Assembly: GCF_047511655.1 (NCBI RefSeq)
Contig: NC_133403.1
Span: 12,025,014-12,089,013 of the forward strand
Length of the DNA stretch: 64,000 nucleotides
Direction of reading: 5' to 3'
Source of the DNA: Castor canadensis
Lineage: Eukaryota > Chordata > Mammalia > Rodentia > Castoridae
Positions 33,806 to 45,437 of the stretch are shown here, in pieces (the first letter of the stretch is position 1; the number at the start of each line of letters is the position of its first letter). The notes beneath the pieces were generated by a model. It made no database searches, was not told the DNA's origin, and saw only the letters and a program-made list of their open reading frames with translations. The position numbers and the translations under genes are program-made.

Positions 33806-36464
33806 CTCAGATCACAGCAGACTGAGGAGGATGGAGGTTTGCTTTCCCATTGGGGGAACCCTGGGAGGAAGCACCAGCATCACATGACAATGGTCTCTGC
33901 TCAGAGAACTTTGCCAAGTCAGAGAGAACACAGCTACTGAGTCCACATCAGTGAACACAAGGCCCAGTCCTCTTGCTAGGGCTCCTTTTAGAGAACAGTC
34001 CTTACTGAGCAGTGTACGGATCACGAGGCAGTCCCAATGTACTTGCTTGGACATTTAATTAGTCTGATGAAAGGGAAGAAGCACAATAGAAAATGTAAGA
34101 TATGCAGCTGCATGCCATGTATACAAGAATGAAGTCCAGAGTGGCATGCATATTCTCTTATATTTATTTCCTTCCTTCATTCAGTGCAGAAGTGTGTCTT
34201 CTGTTGACAATGAGGCAAAAATCTCTCAATCCTTTCTCTCATATATTCCCACTAGTATTACTGGTGGGATTGTGAGTTGTCACAATTTTTTAGATCATAG
34301 GGTAGATTTTGTCTCTGAAGTTAACATTTGTTGGTAATTCAGTAACTCTTAATTTAATTTGTTACATGATGGTCACAGAACTCCTGGAGACTGTCCTCGG
34401 TGCTGTTTCCTCCAATATCCACGTGCTCCTGTGGTTCCTTAACTCAGTACACGAGGCTCATGAGTCCTCTACTTTCTCCTCATGGACCAATGGGATCCAC
34501 TGCATTCTACTAAACAACCGTTTTCTTGACCCTGTGTTCAACTCTCTATCTTGAATTAACTCAGAATCACAATTCAAAATGTCCAGAAACAAAAATCACG
34601 CTCTTTTTCCTTAGTTCTATGCTTCTCGCAGGGATTACTATTACAGTGAATTCCTCTGGTCATTCTAGATACCAAAACTGAATTGGACCTTTCTATCTGG
34701 CTGTGTTCTGGACTCTGTATATATACAAGTATAGAAACTAAAATAATAAATTCTGTTCAGAAGGACTGTAGGTGCTAGTGGGGACACACAGGGAACAGTC
34801 ACAGAGGAATATCCTCATATGGCTGACACGACCACAAACATACCTACACTGGGCATCTGGAGCCACTCCTGCCTGCTGAGTGTGTCTCACTTCCATAGGA
34901 TGTCAACACTGAATGTCCCCACACTGTCTACAGCCTCCAGTCTGTGCCACTCCCTGCCAGCTCCGTGTGCACGGCTCCCCTGTGTCACACTGAACCCTGG
35001 TGTATGGTTTTCCCCATGACTTTTTATACTTTATCCTATTCCTGATATTCTGTGTCATAGTTCACATACATGTGGCTGATAGAGGCAATTTTATGCTTAA
35101 AAAATCCTCTCAAAGGCGCTTTCTACATAAAGATTAAAAATATATTTTATATTCAAAGTCTCTCTGGGTATGGGCTGTTTTTTCATCCCCAGCATCCTAC
35201 CTTACCTCTCCTATAGATTGTACACAACGACAAGTATGTTTCACTTGCAAAAGGGTGTTTAACCCAGGACCACAGTCTCCTCCTACCTTTGAATCCTTCT
35301 GCTCTTCCTGCCTTACCCTGACCCTCTTCCTTCAAGACCAGGTTCCACAATGCTTGCGGAGAAGTTCTGACCACACTGAGATGGGTGATCATTTCTATTT
35401 ATAACATTACTTTATAAAGAAATCTCTAAATTTAAAATTTTAACTACTTATGCTAATACTTCTTTTCTAAAATTGAAACATTAAAATTTTCAGCAAAAAC
35501 ACAAGGATGACTGTGCTATATCTGACAGTAAATCTATTTCACTCTACAAAGCAACTACTGCACGTTGTATTATTGTTTCATTAAACATTTGATCTTTTCT
35601 AATATCATAAGAGAAATATATGACTTTGGTTATGACTACGTGTCCAGTCATCAGTAGAGAATTGGAGATTCTGCAGCATTTGAATGCAACACTGACTTTA
35701 ATTGTGAGCAATTTTGTAAAGTGTCCCACCAGTGAGCCTGAAGGACTATTCATCATCATTTCATGTGAAAACTTCTGTTAAGGAAAACTTAGTATGTTTG
35801 GTGGTTTGAACACCAGACTCCGTGTCCCTGTCTTACACCACGATAGCCAAGTACACAAACTTCAGTTGACTACTTCCCACTTCCCAAGTCAAAACTCAAC
35901 AATCATGCAGTTGGAGTTTTTCACATGGAATCTTTAATGTGTGATGGGTTTCTGGAAGGCTCCCACTCTGTGCAAAAATGAGACACAGATAATGAGATTA
36001 ATTTTAACACCTGGCTCTGTCACTGTACAAACTGATACATGGGTTTTCTGTAACATCGAGCATCTTCTGAGTAGTGAGTGAGACACCCAAGGTGTAGTCC
36101 TGCTTACAGTGTAACCTGAACTTGGCCCTGTCAACCCTTTGGGGCCTCATTCCACCCTCGTGAACTTTCAGGTCATTATAACCATGCAGACCAGGGCTCA
36201 TGTCCTATTACCTTTATGTAAAAGTAGGTAATGTTTACAATGTTGGAATTTCCTCAGTGATCATGCCTGAGTTTATGTTAACGAGGTGATTTATAATATA
36301 TTCCTAGATAGTTTAAGGAGGGAAGATGGCCATACCAGAGTGTAGCTTTGAGCACAATATATCAGAGCAATATCCTGACCTTCATGGGGGTGAGGCAGAT
36401 GGAGACTGAGTTTAATACCATCAATTATATTTGAGCTCCCATTTCTTAGTTCTTTTACTATTAT
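33806..36464. other. Unassigned stretch
   Basis: No gene or clear repeat. Open frames such as 33812-34054 (minus) and 34309-34554 (plus) show no domain. Part of 33806-34060 may be 5' flank of the inverted IGLV5-like pseudogene. Confidence 0.4.
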
Positions 36465-36549
36465 AATTTTTTGATGGGACTGGGGCTTGAACTCAGGGCC
36501 TCACGTTTGATAGGCAGATGCTCTACCACTTGAGCCACTCCACCAGTCC
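36465..36549 (-). mobile_element. ID-like SINE, antisense
   Basis: It reads TGGGGCTTGAACTCAGGGCC, CTCTACCACTTGAGCCACTC and CACCAGTCC, a well-preserved antisense ID module. Confidence 0.88.
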
Positions 36550-37268
36550 TGGACTTCCATTTCTTGAGTAAATTTCCTCTATACCAAGGTGCTGGTAGAG
36601 CCTTGTAGCCTGAGAATAGGGAAGCTGCAAGCCTGGAAACTCCCAGAACTAGACCTCAGTGTCTCTTAAACTGATTTGTCCTCATCTGTATCCTTTATAA
36701 TAAAGGATGCTATTCTCAAGAATAGTACTTTATTAGAATTCTGTTACAAATTCGGAATTACCAAACCTATGGTGTCTGTGGGAACTCCTTAATTTGAAAT
36801 GGTGGGTCCCCTGAACTTGTGATTGATGTACAAGTGGGGAGGGAGAGAGAGGGGCAATAATATGAAGGATTGTGCACACAATCTGTAAGATTTGACATCA
36901 ATGCAGGTAGTTAGCATCAGATATGCAATTTTAGATCAATTCCAGCTGACGTTTCTGAACTGCAAATGAAAAAAATTCAATCTGTAGTGAGCAAAGCCCC
37001 AGACACACAGCAAGCTCAAAGATGGAGACAGCATTGCACTATCAATGCACCTGTGCACAGCTGTATAACCTGGAGAGTCAAATTAAGGATACATGTCCAT
37101 GTATAAACTCACATGTACCAAATACTTCTGAGAAATACTTGCACACAGGGGAACATTTATACTGAATTAACTTCCCAAAGTACTTGGGATGGTAGAAACT
37201 CTAAAGACAGGTCAGGAGGTTGCCTCTGAACTATGAGGATAGTAGTGAACAAGGAGGCTAGGCAGTTA
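36550..37268. other. Unassigned stretch
   Basis: Nothing recognisable apart from a possible LTR flank at its right end. Confidence 0.4.
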
Positions 37269-37630
37269 GCTGAAATTAGATGGTATAGCTAGTACAGAAA
37301 AATGCCTGAAAAAGTCCATTATGACCTCCCTGTGGCCTTAAAGGGCAGAAAGAAGGAAAAGCAGGAAGAACCAAAATGAGGACACTATAACGACTACTAG
37401 GATTTTCAAACACTCCCCCCCTTCCCACAAGTATAAAGGGCACAACCAATTAGCATAGAGATTGACCAAGCTCTGAGGAAAATGGATAAAAACCTTAGAC
37501 CATGTCACTTCTCTGACAATGCTCTCTTGGGACCCCTGCTAGCTCTGGGGGCTCGACTCTGCTATTTTTCTATCTCAATAAACTCTTCTACTTTAACTCA
37601 CTCAGGTTGTCCATGATTATCATTCTTTGA
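37269..37630 (+). mobile_element. Solo LTR, ERV class I-like
   Basis: A TATA-like GTATAAAGG (37430), AATAAA at 37577-37582 in TATCTCAATAAACTCTTCTA, and a final CTTTGACATTGGAAGAC resembling an LTR end plus primer-binding start. No gag, pol or env sequence follows. The 5' edge is uncertain. Confidence 0.55.
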
Positions 37631-37689
37631 CATTGGAAGACAAAGAACCAGAGTTCAGACAAAGCAAGTTAGCAACAAAACTACCCCCA

Positions 37690-38035
37690 CCAGTAGTTAA
37701 GGACAGACGACCTGCCAGGTGACAATGACTCTGGATAACAACTTCTCCAGAACCCTGAAGAATAAGGACTGAGATAATGACCAACCAGGCCACACCTGTG
37801 ACTAGGACTGTTCATGCGTACTTTTTGTGATTCTTTGCCTATTTAAAGCTAAAGTTCTTATCTGTACCCTGAAGATGGCTGAAGAATGGGCTGAGTGCTT
37901 ACTTTGCCTCTTCCCTCAGCATGTCCCAAGCTGTGAAATAAATCTCCTTCTCTGCCCTTCGCCATGTCTCTTTATTTGGCGTATAGGGGCAAATGGTCAA
38001 ACCTGACATGTGGAAGCGCAGGAGTTTTGGCTTGG
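37690..38035 (+). mobile_element. Second solo LTR, different family
   Basis: CCTATTTAAAGCT (TATA-like, 37837), AATAAA at 37937-37942, CCATGTCTCTTTATTTGGCG, then TGTGGAAGCGCAGGAGTTTT as a possible primer-binding neighbourhood. It lies about 60 bp from the LTR before it but is not homologous to it along its length. Confidence 0.5.
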
Positions 38036-38459
38036 GGTCCAAACTCTAGTTTCATTTTCTCAAACACAAGTTTGTGACTGTTGTGGCTATGTGTTGCATG
38101 ATCAAACCCAAATCTGTGATTGCTTATGGGAAGATCAGCTCCAAGTGAAGATGTTTTTCCATCAGGATATGAAGTAAGTGTTCCTGAGAATCACTGCTCT
38201 ACAGTTGTCTTATGCTGCCTGGCCAGGGTGCCAAGGTAATTACGTTTCCAGGAAGTAATGCTGACCTCAGAGAATAAGCTGGAAAGTACTCACTCCTCTT
38301 TACACACACACATTTTCTCCTGTTCGTTTTTCCCAAATCATTTTCAGCTTTTTGAAAGAGTTTATGAAAATTCAGTTTATTTCTTCCTTAAGTTTTGGAC
38401 AAAATTCACTGCTATCTTCATCTGGGCCTGGGTTTCTCTCTCAATCTCCCTTCTTCTCT

Positions 38460-38525
38460 CTTTTCTTTCTCTCAGAGGTTACTAGGAATTAAACCTAGAC
38501 CAACTGCTCCCCAAGCCCCCAGTTT
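38460..38525 (-). mobile_element. Degraded ID-like SINE, antisense
   Basis: It shows TTACTAGGAATTAAACCTAG and ACCAACTGCTCCCCAAGCCC, a weak match to the ID core. Uncertain. Confidence 0.35.
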
Positions 38526-38987
38526 TCCTTATGGGAAGGTTTTATTTAAGTACAGTTTCTACAATTTCAATGTATTTAAAAGACGTAGGGCTATTCAGTT
38601 ATCATTTCTTCTTGAGTGGACTCTGGCAATTTATGTTGTTGATGGACCTTGTCAATTTCATCATGTTGATTTACTGGCATAAAGATGTTCCTAATATTCC
38701 CTTAGTAGCCTTTTGTATTTGCAGGGTCTTTCTCTTTAGTGTGTGTCAAGTCACCTGTCTCACACCTTATATATGGTATATGGTAATTTTCTTTTCTGAT
38801 CAATTCCTGTTGGAGATTAATCAGTTTTATTGATTTTCGCCAAGATGAGCTTTCTGATTCATTGATTTTTCTGTAATTTTTTTCTTTAATCCCCACTTTA
38901 CTCTTTATTATTATTCTTAAATGTCTTAACTTTGAATTTAATTTGCTCTTTTTCTAGTTTCCTAAAAATCACTAATTTGAGGCTTTT

Positions 38988-39300
38988 CTCTTTTTTTATT
39001 GGCAGTGTTGAGTTTGAACTCAGGACTTCATGCTTATTAGGCAGGTTTTCTAATACTTGAACCACACTTCCAGCCCTTTTTGCTTTAGTTATTTTTCACG
39101 TTTTTGCCCAGGGCTGCCTCAGACCACAATCCCACTACCAATGCCTCTCTGAGGAGCTGGAATCACAAGGTTGTACCACACCGACCTTGTTTATCGTGAT
39201 GGGGGTCTCCTTAATTGCCTCCTGCATCCATAAACCACCATCCTCCCGATCTCTGTCTCCCAAATAACTGCAATCATAGGCATTTGCCACCTGGCAGTGC
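38988..39300 (-). mobile_element. Composite SINE, antisense (ID-B1-B1)
   Basis: The antisense ID module (GAGTTTGAACTCAGGACTTC, TACTTGAACCACACTTCCAG) is followed by two antisense B1 monomers (GCCCAGGGCTGCCTCAGACC; CCATCCTCCCGATCTCTGTC). The double B1 is also seen at 40360 and 52722. Confidence 0.75.
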
Positions 39301-39315
39301 ATAAAATGAACTGAT

Positions 39316-39405
39316 TTTTTTTGTTCTTTGCAGTACTGAGGCTTGAACTCAGGGACTCGTGCTTGTTAGGCAAAGGGTCTATCACCTGAGCCACACCTCC
39401 AGCAA
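39316..39405 (-). mobile_element. ID-like SINE, antisense
   Basis: It reads CAGTACTGAGGCTTGAACTC, GTTAGGCAAAGGGTCTATCA, CCTGAGCCACACCTCCAGC. Confidence 0.85.
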
Positions 39406-39429
39406 AATACATTTCCCTTTTGGTTTTTT

Positions 39430-39505
39430 TGTGTGTGTTTGTGAGGTACTGGGGTTTGTACTCAGGGTATCGGGTGTTCTACAATTTGCAACATCCCCTA
39501 GCTCT
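39430..39505 (-). mobile_element. Degraded ID-like SINE, antisense
   Basis: It reads GGTACTGGGGTTTGTACTCA and GGGTGTTCTACAATTTGCAA, ending in CCTAGCTC. Partly decayed. Confidence 0.65.
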
Positions 39506-39900
39506 GCCTTTCTGCTGTTAGAATAGTTAATGCTGTTAGTTTCCCTCTGGGCACTGCTTTAATGACAATCCACAAATTCTGCATTATTTTATGTTTTCAT
39601 ATGCTTCTAATTCCCCTTCTCTGGCCTATGAGTAAAGCGGGCTTCCATAAATTTGGGTATTTTCCAGGATCTTTTTGTTACTGACTTCTAACTTAATTGT
39701 ATTATGGCCAGAGAATATACTGTGTATAATTAATTATTTTATGTTTTTAATGAGTTATAATATGGTTTATCTTCACAAATGCTCCATGCATACTTGAGAA
39801 AATTTTGATTTCTGCTTTTTTAGGGTGGAATGTCAGATAGACAGCTATCAGGTCAAGCTGGCAGATACTGCTATTCAAGTCTACGATATTCTTATTTTTA

Positions 39901-39926
39901 TGTGTGTGTGTGTGTGTGTGTGTGTG
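39901..39926. repeat. (TG)n microsatellite
   Basis: Thirteen perfect TG units inside the antisense L1. Confidence 0.97.
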
Positions 39927-40359
39927 GTCTTTTTTTCTGTCTACTTTATTCTTGCTGATTTTCTTCTTGCCCATTTTATGAATTTTGATCAGAGAAAGGT
40001 ATTAATATCTCTGATAAATGTACATTTGTCTATTTCTCCTCACAGCTAATTCGTTTTTGCTTCATGCGTTTTGAAGCTTTTCAGATAATGGATATGCATC
40101 TTGTATTGAGTGGCTATTAAACCAATGCTTGACCTTATACTTCAGTTATGGTATTTTTCACTGCCAGACATCTGTTTGGCACTTTTTTACTAAGCTACTG
40201 GGATATTTTTGTGCCCATACTCTCTAATTCCCCTTATTTATGTATAAAACATACCTTATATTGCTTGGATTTTATCTTGTCTTTGTAGCTATGCATTTTT
40301 CTATCCATTGTTTCTGCAGGTTTCAGTCTATTTTATGTGCTGAGAGTTTTGGCTAACTT

Positions 40360-40640
40360 TTTGGCGGTACTGCAGTTAGAACTCAGGGCCTTGAACTTGC
40401 TACCCCAGTGCTCTACCACTTGAGCCATGCCCCCAGCCTTTTTCTCTTGTTATTTTTCAGGTAGCATCTTGAACTTTTGCCTTGGTATCTTCCTACCTGT
40501 GCCTCCCATGTCACTGGGATCACAGACACACACCATCACTCCGGGCTTACTGATTGAGGTTGGGTCTCCAGAGATTTTTCCCTGAGCTGGCTTCAAACTG
40601 CTGGGGTGACAGGCATGGCCCACTGCACCTAGCTGTGTTG
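40360..40640 (-). mobile_element. Composite SINE, antisense (ID-B1-B1)
   Basis: ID part: GGCGGTACTGCAGTTAGAAC, CTCTACCACTTGAGCCATGC. Then B1-like parts: TCCTACCTGTGCCTCCCATG and GAGCTGGCTTCAAACTGCTG, GGCATGGCCCACTGCACCTA. Confidence 0.78.
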
Positions 40641-40778
40641 CAATTTTTAAAATTAAGACCTTATGTCTGTTGAAACTGTCTCTGAGTCCTTCAAAGATAA
40701 TCTGCTTTTCTTCTGCCAGTCATCTGGAAGGAACCAAAACCTTGACATGACTTTACATTTTTACCTTGAGACTTTTTT

Positions 40779-40861
40779 CCTCGGTTGTACTGGAGTCTGA
40801 ACTCAGGGCCTCATGCTTCTTAGGCAGGTGCTCTACCACTTAAGCCACTCCTCCAGCCCAG
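40779..40861 (-). mobile_element. ID-like SINE, antisense, with exact TSD
   Basis: It reads GTACTGGAGTCTGAACTCAG, GGCAGGTGCTCTACCACTTA and AGCCACTCCTCCAGCC. The perfect TSD CTTGAGACTTTTTT lies at 40765-40778 and 40862-40875. Confidence 0.92.
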
Positions 40862-40875
40862 CTTGAGACTTTTTT

Positions 40876-41689
40876 GACTGTCCTGATTGTGTGAGCAAAT
40901 CAACTTTAAGGATGACTTGTGGTTATACATATACTCTTAGTGGAGATGTTTCTTTAGATGGAAAATCATTCTTGCCGTTCTGGGGACATTGGGAAGCTGC
41001 AGAGAGGACAGGAAGGCAGAGATTTATTCATAATTCATCATTGATGGAGATGAACTACAATTTCGCCTCCACCCTCATTATTTCACAGTTGGGACCAATC
41101 TCTATAACAAAAGAGATAACAGAAGAAACACAAGTTCATTAATGTGTGCAGTTCACATCGCATAGGAGAATCCTCAGTGAAAGGTAACTCAGAACAGTGG
41201 CTTAAAACTCTTGGCTTATATAGCATCTCCAACCAAGAGTTATACAGTTTTAGAGGAGTGACACGAGAAAAAAAATGAATTTAAGTTGTCATCAGTGATT
41301 AACCATGATTCCCATCTTGGTAGTGGGGGAGCGTAATGCCTTTTATCTTTTAAATCTGTGTCTGCCTTTGGACAAATAGGGGACATATACTTCAGCCTCA
41401 TCACCTTCAGTACAATAATACTCCATACTTTGGGAAGATACATTCTGTTTCCCCCACAACCTTTACCTTAAGTCTATTCTTTCAGACTTCCTCCTCATGA
41501 GCTTTCAATTTCTCTACCTTGAGCAGGTGTTTTTCTCACCCCAGGCTGAGAACAACAAAATTCAGTGTGACATTTGGAAATATCTTACAGGTGAAAAGAG
41601 GTGTGTCTGTTGCTTTCGAATAGTTGAGACCAAAATAACTGACAGAAACAACCTAAGGGACGAAAGGTTTTTTTGGTCCAGAATTTTAG
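40876..41689. other. Unassigned stretch
   Basis: A short frame at 40891-41142 (83 codons) has no recognisable domain. No repeat is identified. Confidence 0.4.
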
Positions 41690-42010
41690 GGGTTTTAGTC
41701 CAGCATGGCAAGGAGCATGTCATAAAGCAGAGTAGCTCACATCACGGTGGTCAGAAAGCAAGAGAACAGGACTGCAAAGGGGCCAAGGCAAGATATGGCC
41801 CCCCAGGCCACACCCCCACTGACCTACTTCCTCCATCTAAGCTCCACCTGTTACCACCTCTCATTAATGCCATCACGTTATCAATCATTAATTAGATCAC
41901 AGCCCTCATGGTCTAATCCTCTGTGGAAACACCATCACAGACACACCCAAACATGTACTTTACTAATGACCTAGGCATTTATTAATCCAATCAAATTGAC
42001 AGAATTAACC
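41690..42010 (+). repeat. Ancient dispersed repeat, family unclear
   Basis: It reads like a common rodent or mammalian repeat: GTGGTCAGAAAGCAAGAGAA, CCAAGGCAAGATATGGCCCC, TGACCTACTTCCTCCATCTA, AAGCTCCACC. Short frames across it are not genes. I cannot name the family. Confidence 0.4.
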
Positions 42011-42118
42011 TTCATAAGTGACATTGGTGCAGTAGTTACTTCTTCGGGGTTCCTACTTCTGTTTTCGAAGGTTTTTTTTCACCTTGGTAGACTCTATAGT
42101 TCATTAGTACATCTTAAA

Positions 42119-42180
42119 AAGGGCTCTTCTGGTTAGCAGATGTGAAACCCTAAATTCAAACCCCAGTTCCAAAAAAAGGG
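42119..42180 (+). mobile_element. Truncated ID-like SINE, sense
   Basis: It has a diverged left side, then CCCTAAATTCAAACCCCAGT and TCCAAAAAAAGGG. Only the box B side is clear. Confidence 0.6.
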
Positions 42181-43157
42181 TAGGGATTTGATATGTACTC
42201 CAGAAGTTTTGTTTTCCACTAGTCCTTATCATAATGGGGTAGAGCTGGATGAGAATTTCCTACCAAATGATAGCTGACTCTAGGACAACTAAGTCATCAC
42301 ATCCATGATAAGATGTATGGTGGAAGCTCTTCCCTCAGCACTCATTTTCCTCCTTGGACTAAGGACTGCATACTTTAAAACCCACATGCACTTGAGAGAT
42401 ACACTCTTTGGGAATAGCTCTTGGCTTTTCACTGGTGTCCTCTGCAGTAGTGGCAGGTATGTATGTGACCATGGATTCAACCACGGTTCCCTGTCTGGTT
42501 TTCTAAGACATCAAGAAAAAACCAAACTGTATAAAGTGTACAGCCTGGTCTGATCTTCATAGCGTTTTCTTTTCTCTAATTGCAGGTATTCCTCACAACA
42601 TTTGGAAGAGATGTGTATTCGTCCACGTGGTAAAGAAATAACTTACTTTCTAGACAATACTCATTCTGAGGTCTTGCTGAGAAGGGTTGGGGGGTTCAAT
42701 GAAAGAAAAGAAAAGAATTTTTCTAGTATAGAATGGAGGCTCCAGGGAAAGTCTGTGAACCAGAGGAAAGACAAAGTTGATGTGAGCCATTATTGCTTCA
42801 CTTGTTACAGGCAGGAATAGAGAAGCCACCCTCTCTATTGATTTTCCTCCAGATGTGCAGCCTGTGGGAAATGGCACTGGAAAGCATCAGTAGTGATGAG
42901 GAAATTCCAGGTAGGTAAAAGCATTCCAGGAAACATACAATTTATAAAGAATGAGGTAACTTTAATTGTTCTACAAAGGTATCATTTGGAAGGAGATTCC
43001 AACTCAACTTCTTAGTTTCTGGCCAGAATGCCAGAATGAGGTCATTTTTTTCCAACTTGTTTTTGACTTTTTACATACATTTTTGACTCAAACCAATAGT
43101 AAAAATAAATAAATAAACATGAAGTCCTACTTACACAGACACATATAAATAATAATA
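42181..43157. other. Unassigned stretch
   Basis: The frame at 42602-42820 (72 codons) has no recognisable domain. Nothing else is identified. Confidence 0.4.
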
Positions 43158-43260
43158 CACCTGTGATCCCAGCATTCAGGAGGCTGAGGTATAGGACCAC
43201 AGGTTTTAGCTTGGGCTACATAGTGAAACCCTGTTTCAAGAAAAAAAAAAAAAAAAAAGG
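43158..43260 (+). mobile_element. B1-like SINE, sense
   Basis: It reads ACACCTGTGATCCCAGCATT, CAGGAGGCTGAGGTATAGGA, GGGCTACATAGTGAAACCCT and a long A tail: a 7SL-derived B1 monomer. Confidence 0.88.
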
Positions 43261-43800
43261 CTCACCAATGAACCTCTAGTAGCAGTTTGAAAAATACTAA
43301 AGACAACAACTCAGTGATTTGTGAAAACATGTCAAGATTCATTGTAGCCTAAGTGGACCCTTCAATCTAAAAATTAAATGGGCATCTAATATATACCATG
43401 TAAATTGCATTAAACTTAGTTAGAATATTACTATCTAATTTTGGAACATATGGCTATTATTTATTCTTGTAAACATACATATCATATTGAAAGTCAACTA
43501 AAGTATGTAACACTAAGCATAATAAATTTCTTTTCCCCACTAATTCACTTACATATTTGGGTTGCCTAATAGTAGTGAGATACTGTGCCAAGCACTAAAT
43601 AGATCATGAGGAATGCATGAAACTTACAGTCTGTGTGTCATGGATTGTATGATTTCAATTTCAAAATTATGATCATGTAAACAATGAATGTATAATGTCA
43701 GAAGAATAGAGAAAGAGCTGAAAACACTGCTCTTTGAAGTCAACTACAGTAAGTTTGGTCTGTCTGTATATAGCTTTAATCACCTAACTCCTGATGAGGC
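43261..43800. other. Unassigned AT-rich stretch
   Basis: No gene or repeat is identified. Confidence 0.4.
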
Positions 43801-43807
43801 CTCTTAG

Positions 43808-44010
43808 CTCAGTGCTTCTCAGCCTAAGCATTTCTGACATTTTGGACCAGACAGTTCTTTACATGAGTAGCCTTCAGGTGCACAGATGTTTAGCAGCATC
43901 CATGGCCTTTACAGATACCACAGCTGTGGTAACCAAACGTGGCTCCAGGCATTACCAAAGGTGCTGTAGGAGAACTCTTGCCCAAATCCAGCCTTCTTTT
44001 CAGGGTCACT
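43808..44010 (+). mobile_element. hAT-type (MER) DNA-transposon relic
   Basis: It follows a well-known non-autonomous hAT family: CAGTGCTTCTCAGCC, TTTCTGACATTTTGGACCAG, GATGTTTAGCAGCATCCATG and CTCCAGGCATTACCAAAGGT. The right terminal repeat is decayed. Confidence 0.65.
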
Positions 44011-44086
44011 TCCACATTTCTAGTAATGACATTCTAGGTAATTCTGCCTGCATGCTCTAACATCCTCTTTAAAGAAAAACACTTTA

Positions 44087-44276
44087 AGCCAAGTGCTGGT
44101 GGCTCATGCCTGTAATCTATGTACTCAGGAGGCAGAGATCAGGAAGATCGAGGTTTGAAGCCAGCCTGGACAAATAGTTTGAGAGACCCTATCTCGAAAA
44201 AAAATCACAAAAAAGGACTGGTGGAGTGGCTCAAGGCGTAGCCTGAGTCCAAACCCCAGTACTGCAAAACCAAACA
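44087..44276 (+). mobile_element. Composite B1-ID SINE, sense
   Basis: B1 part GTGCTGGTGGCTCATGCCTG, GGAGGCAGAGATCAGGAAGA; linker ATCTCGAAAA/ATCACAAAAAAGG; ID part CTGGTGGAGTGGCTCAAGGC, CCAAACCCCAGTACTGCAAA. Confidence 0.92.
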
Positions 44277-44437
44277 CACACCCTCTAATCAGAACTAATA
44301 TTCTCTCTGATTATCACAAGATCAGAGGATAATGTGAGAACTAACGTCACCAGACTTATCTGAGGATGAGTTTATAACCTGAAGAAATTTCTTATATTGG
44401 GTTTAAATAGCCCTAAAATACACGATTCCTGAATTCT

Positions 44438-44501
44438 TTTTTTTTTTTTTTCCTTTTTAGCAGTACTGGGGTTTGAACTCAGGGCCCCATACTTGCTAGG
44501 A
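44438..44501 (-). mobile_element. 5'-truncated ID-like SINE, antisense, with exact TSD
   Basis: A poly-T head, then CAGTACTGGGGTTTGAACTC, AGGGCCCCATACTTGCTAGG. The perfect TSD ATTCCTGAATTCT lies at 44425-44437 and 44502-44514. Confidence 0.9.
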
Positions 44502-44514
44502 ATTCCTGAATTCT

Positions 44515-44956
44515 AGTTCTGTGTTTGTTTGAAAAGAACTCTGACTCAATGCTACCTATTTCTGATGATGGTGCTATTGCTTAGATCCTAAGAATGTACT
44601 AAAGCGTCTCAGTGGATTCACTTTTTCTCTATTCTGAAAAACCTGTTCAAACCTTCCTCTCCTCTCATCAAATTTATCACAATACCTTGTAAATGATTCT
44701 AAATAATTCTCAGAGCACGGCTCATTCTAGCCACTTTTCATTTCCATTCCTATTAATGTTCCCACCTCCAACCCGAGGCCCATCTACGTTTAGATCTACT
44801 TCATATTTGTATATCTGTACTATAGTCAAATTGTTCTGTATACTCTCTTCATCCTTTAAATTATACAGCACACTACTACTAGATTCTTAAAACACCAATA
44901 TTGTTCCTGTTCCTAAATGTTAAATGATCCAACTCTAGAGAATATATTTTAGATTG
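44515..44956. other. Unassigned stretch
   Basis: No gene or repeat is identified. Confidence 0.4.
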
Positions 44957-45240
44957 TGTTATGGACCAAATTCCCCAAAATTCGTTTGTTGAAGCCATTA
45001 CTCCAAAATGATGCTCTTTGGAAATTTGGCCTTTAGATTTAGATGAGGTCATGAAGGTGGGGCCCTCATAATGGAATTGGTGCCTTTAAAAAAAGAGACA
45101 CCATCCTGTTTCATCTTCCCCTCTCCCACAATATGAGGACATAGCAATCGGTCACACTCTACCAGATGGAAAGAGAGCTCTCAGTGGGGAACCAAATTGG
45201 CTAACACCTTAATCTCAGATTCTGAACCTCTAAAAAAAAA
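44957..45240 (+). mobile_element. MLT1-like (MaLR) LTR
   Basis: It reads TGTTATGGACCAAATTCCCC, AAAATTCGTTTGTTGAAGCC, GATGAGGTCATGAAGGTGGG, ATATGAGGACATAGCAA and a final ACCTTAATCTCAGATTCTGA. The 3' part is replaced by an A run and a SINE piece at 45270. Confidence 0.72.
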
Positions 45241-45269
45241 AAAAAAAACAACTTCTGGAGATTTTTAAA

Positions 45270-45320
45270 ATTTGTTTTGTCGCTAGTACTGGTACTAGGT
45301 TTGAACTCAGGCATATATAT
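45270..45320 (-). mobile_element. Degraded ID-like SINE, antisense
   Basis: It reads CGCTAGTACTGGTACTAGGT then TTGAACTCAGGC. It is short and diverged. Confidence 0.5.
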
Positions 45321-45437
45321 AACTTAAGTTATATTCCAATTACACTGATGGACTTTCAGTCTGCTGATTAAGCTTGGATTTTTGGATGGTGTCCATACTC
45401 TGAATCTAACAACATATTCAATGTGAAAAATGAAAAG

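Larger units (their letters stand above)
38250..40370 (-). mobile_element. Old L1, antisense, broken by SINEs
   Basis: 38340-38980 and 39510-40340 read as the antisense of old L1 (CTTCATCTGGGCCTGGGTTT; TAATTGTATTATGGCCAGAG; GCATACTTGAGAAAATTTTG). SINEs and a TG run interrupt it. No frame is open. Confidence 0.6.

Noticed and set aside
44355-44380. CTGAGGATGAG motif like the IGLV FR3 end
   Set aside because: No FR2 or FR3 sequence precedes it and no Tyr-Tyr-Cys follows.
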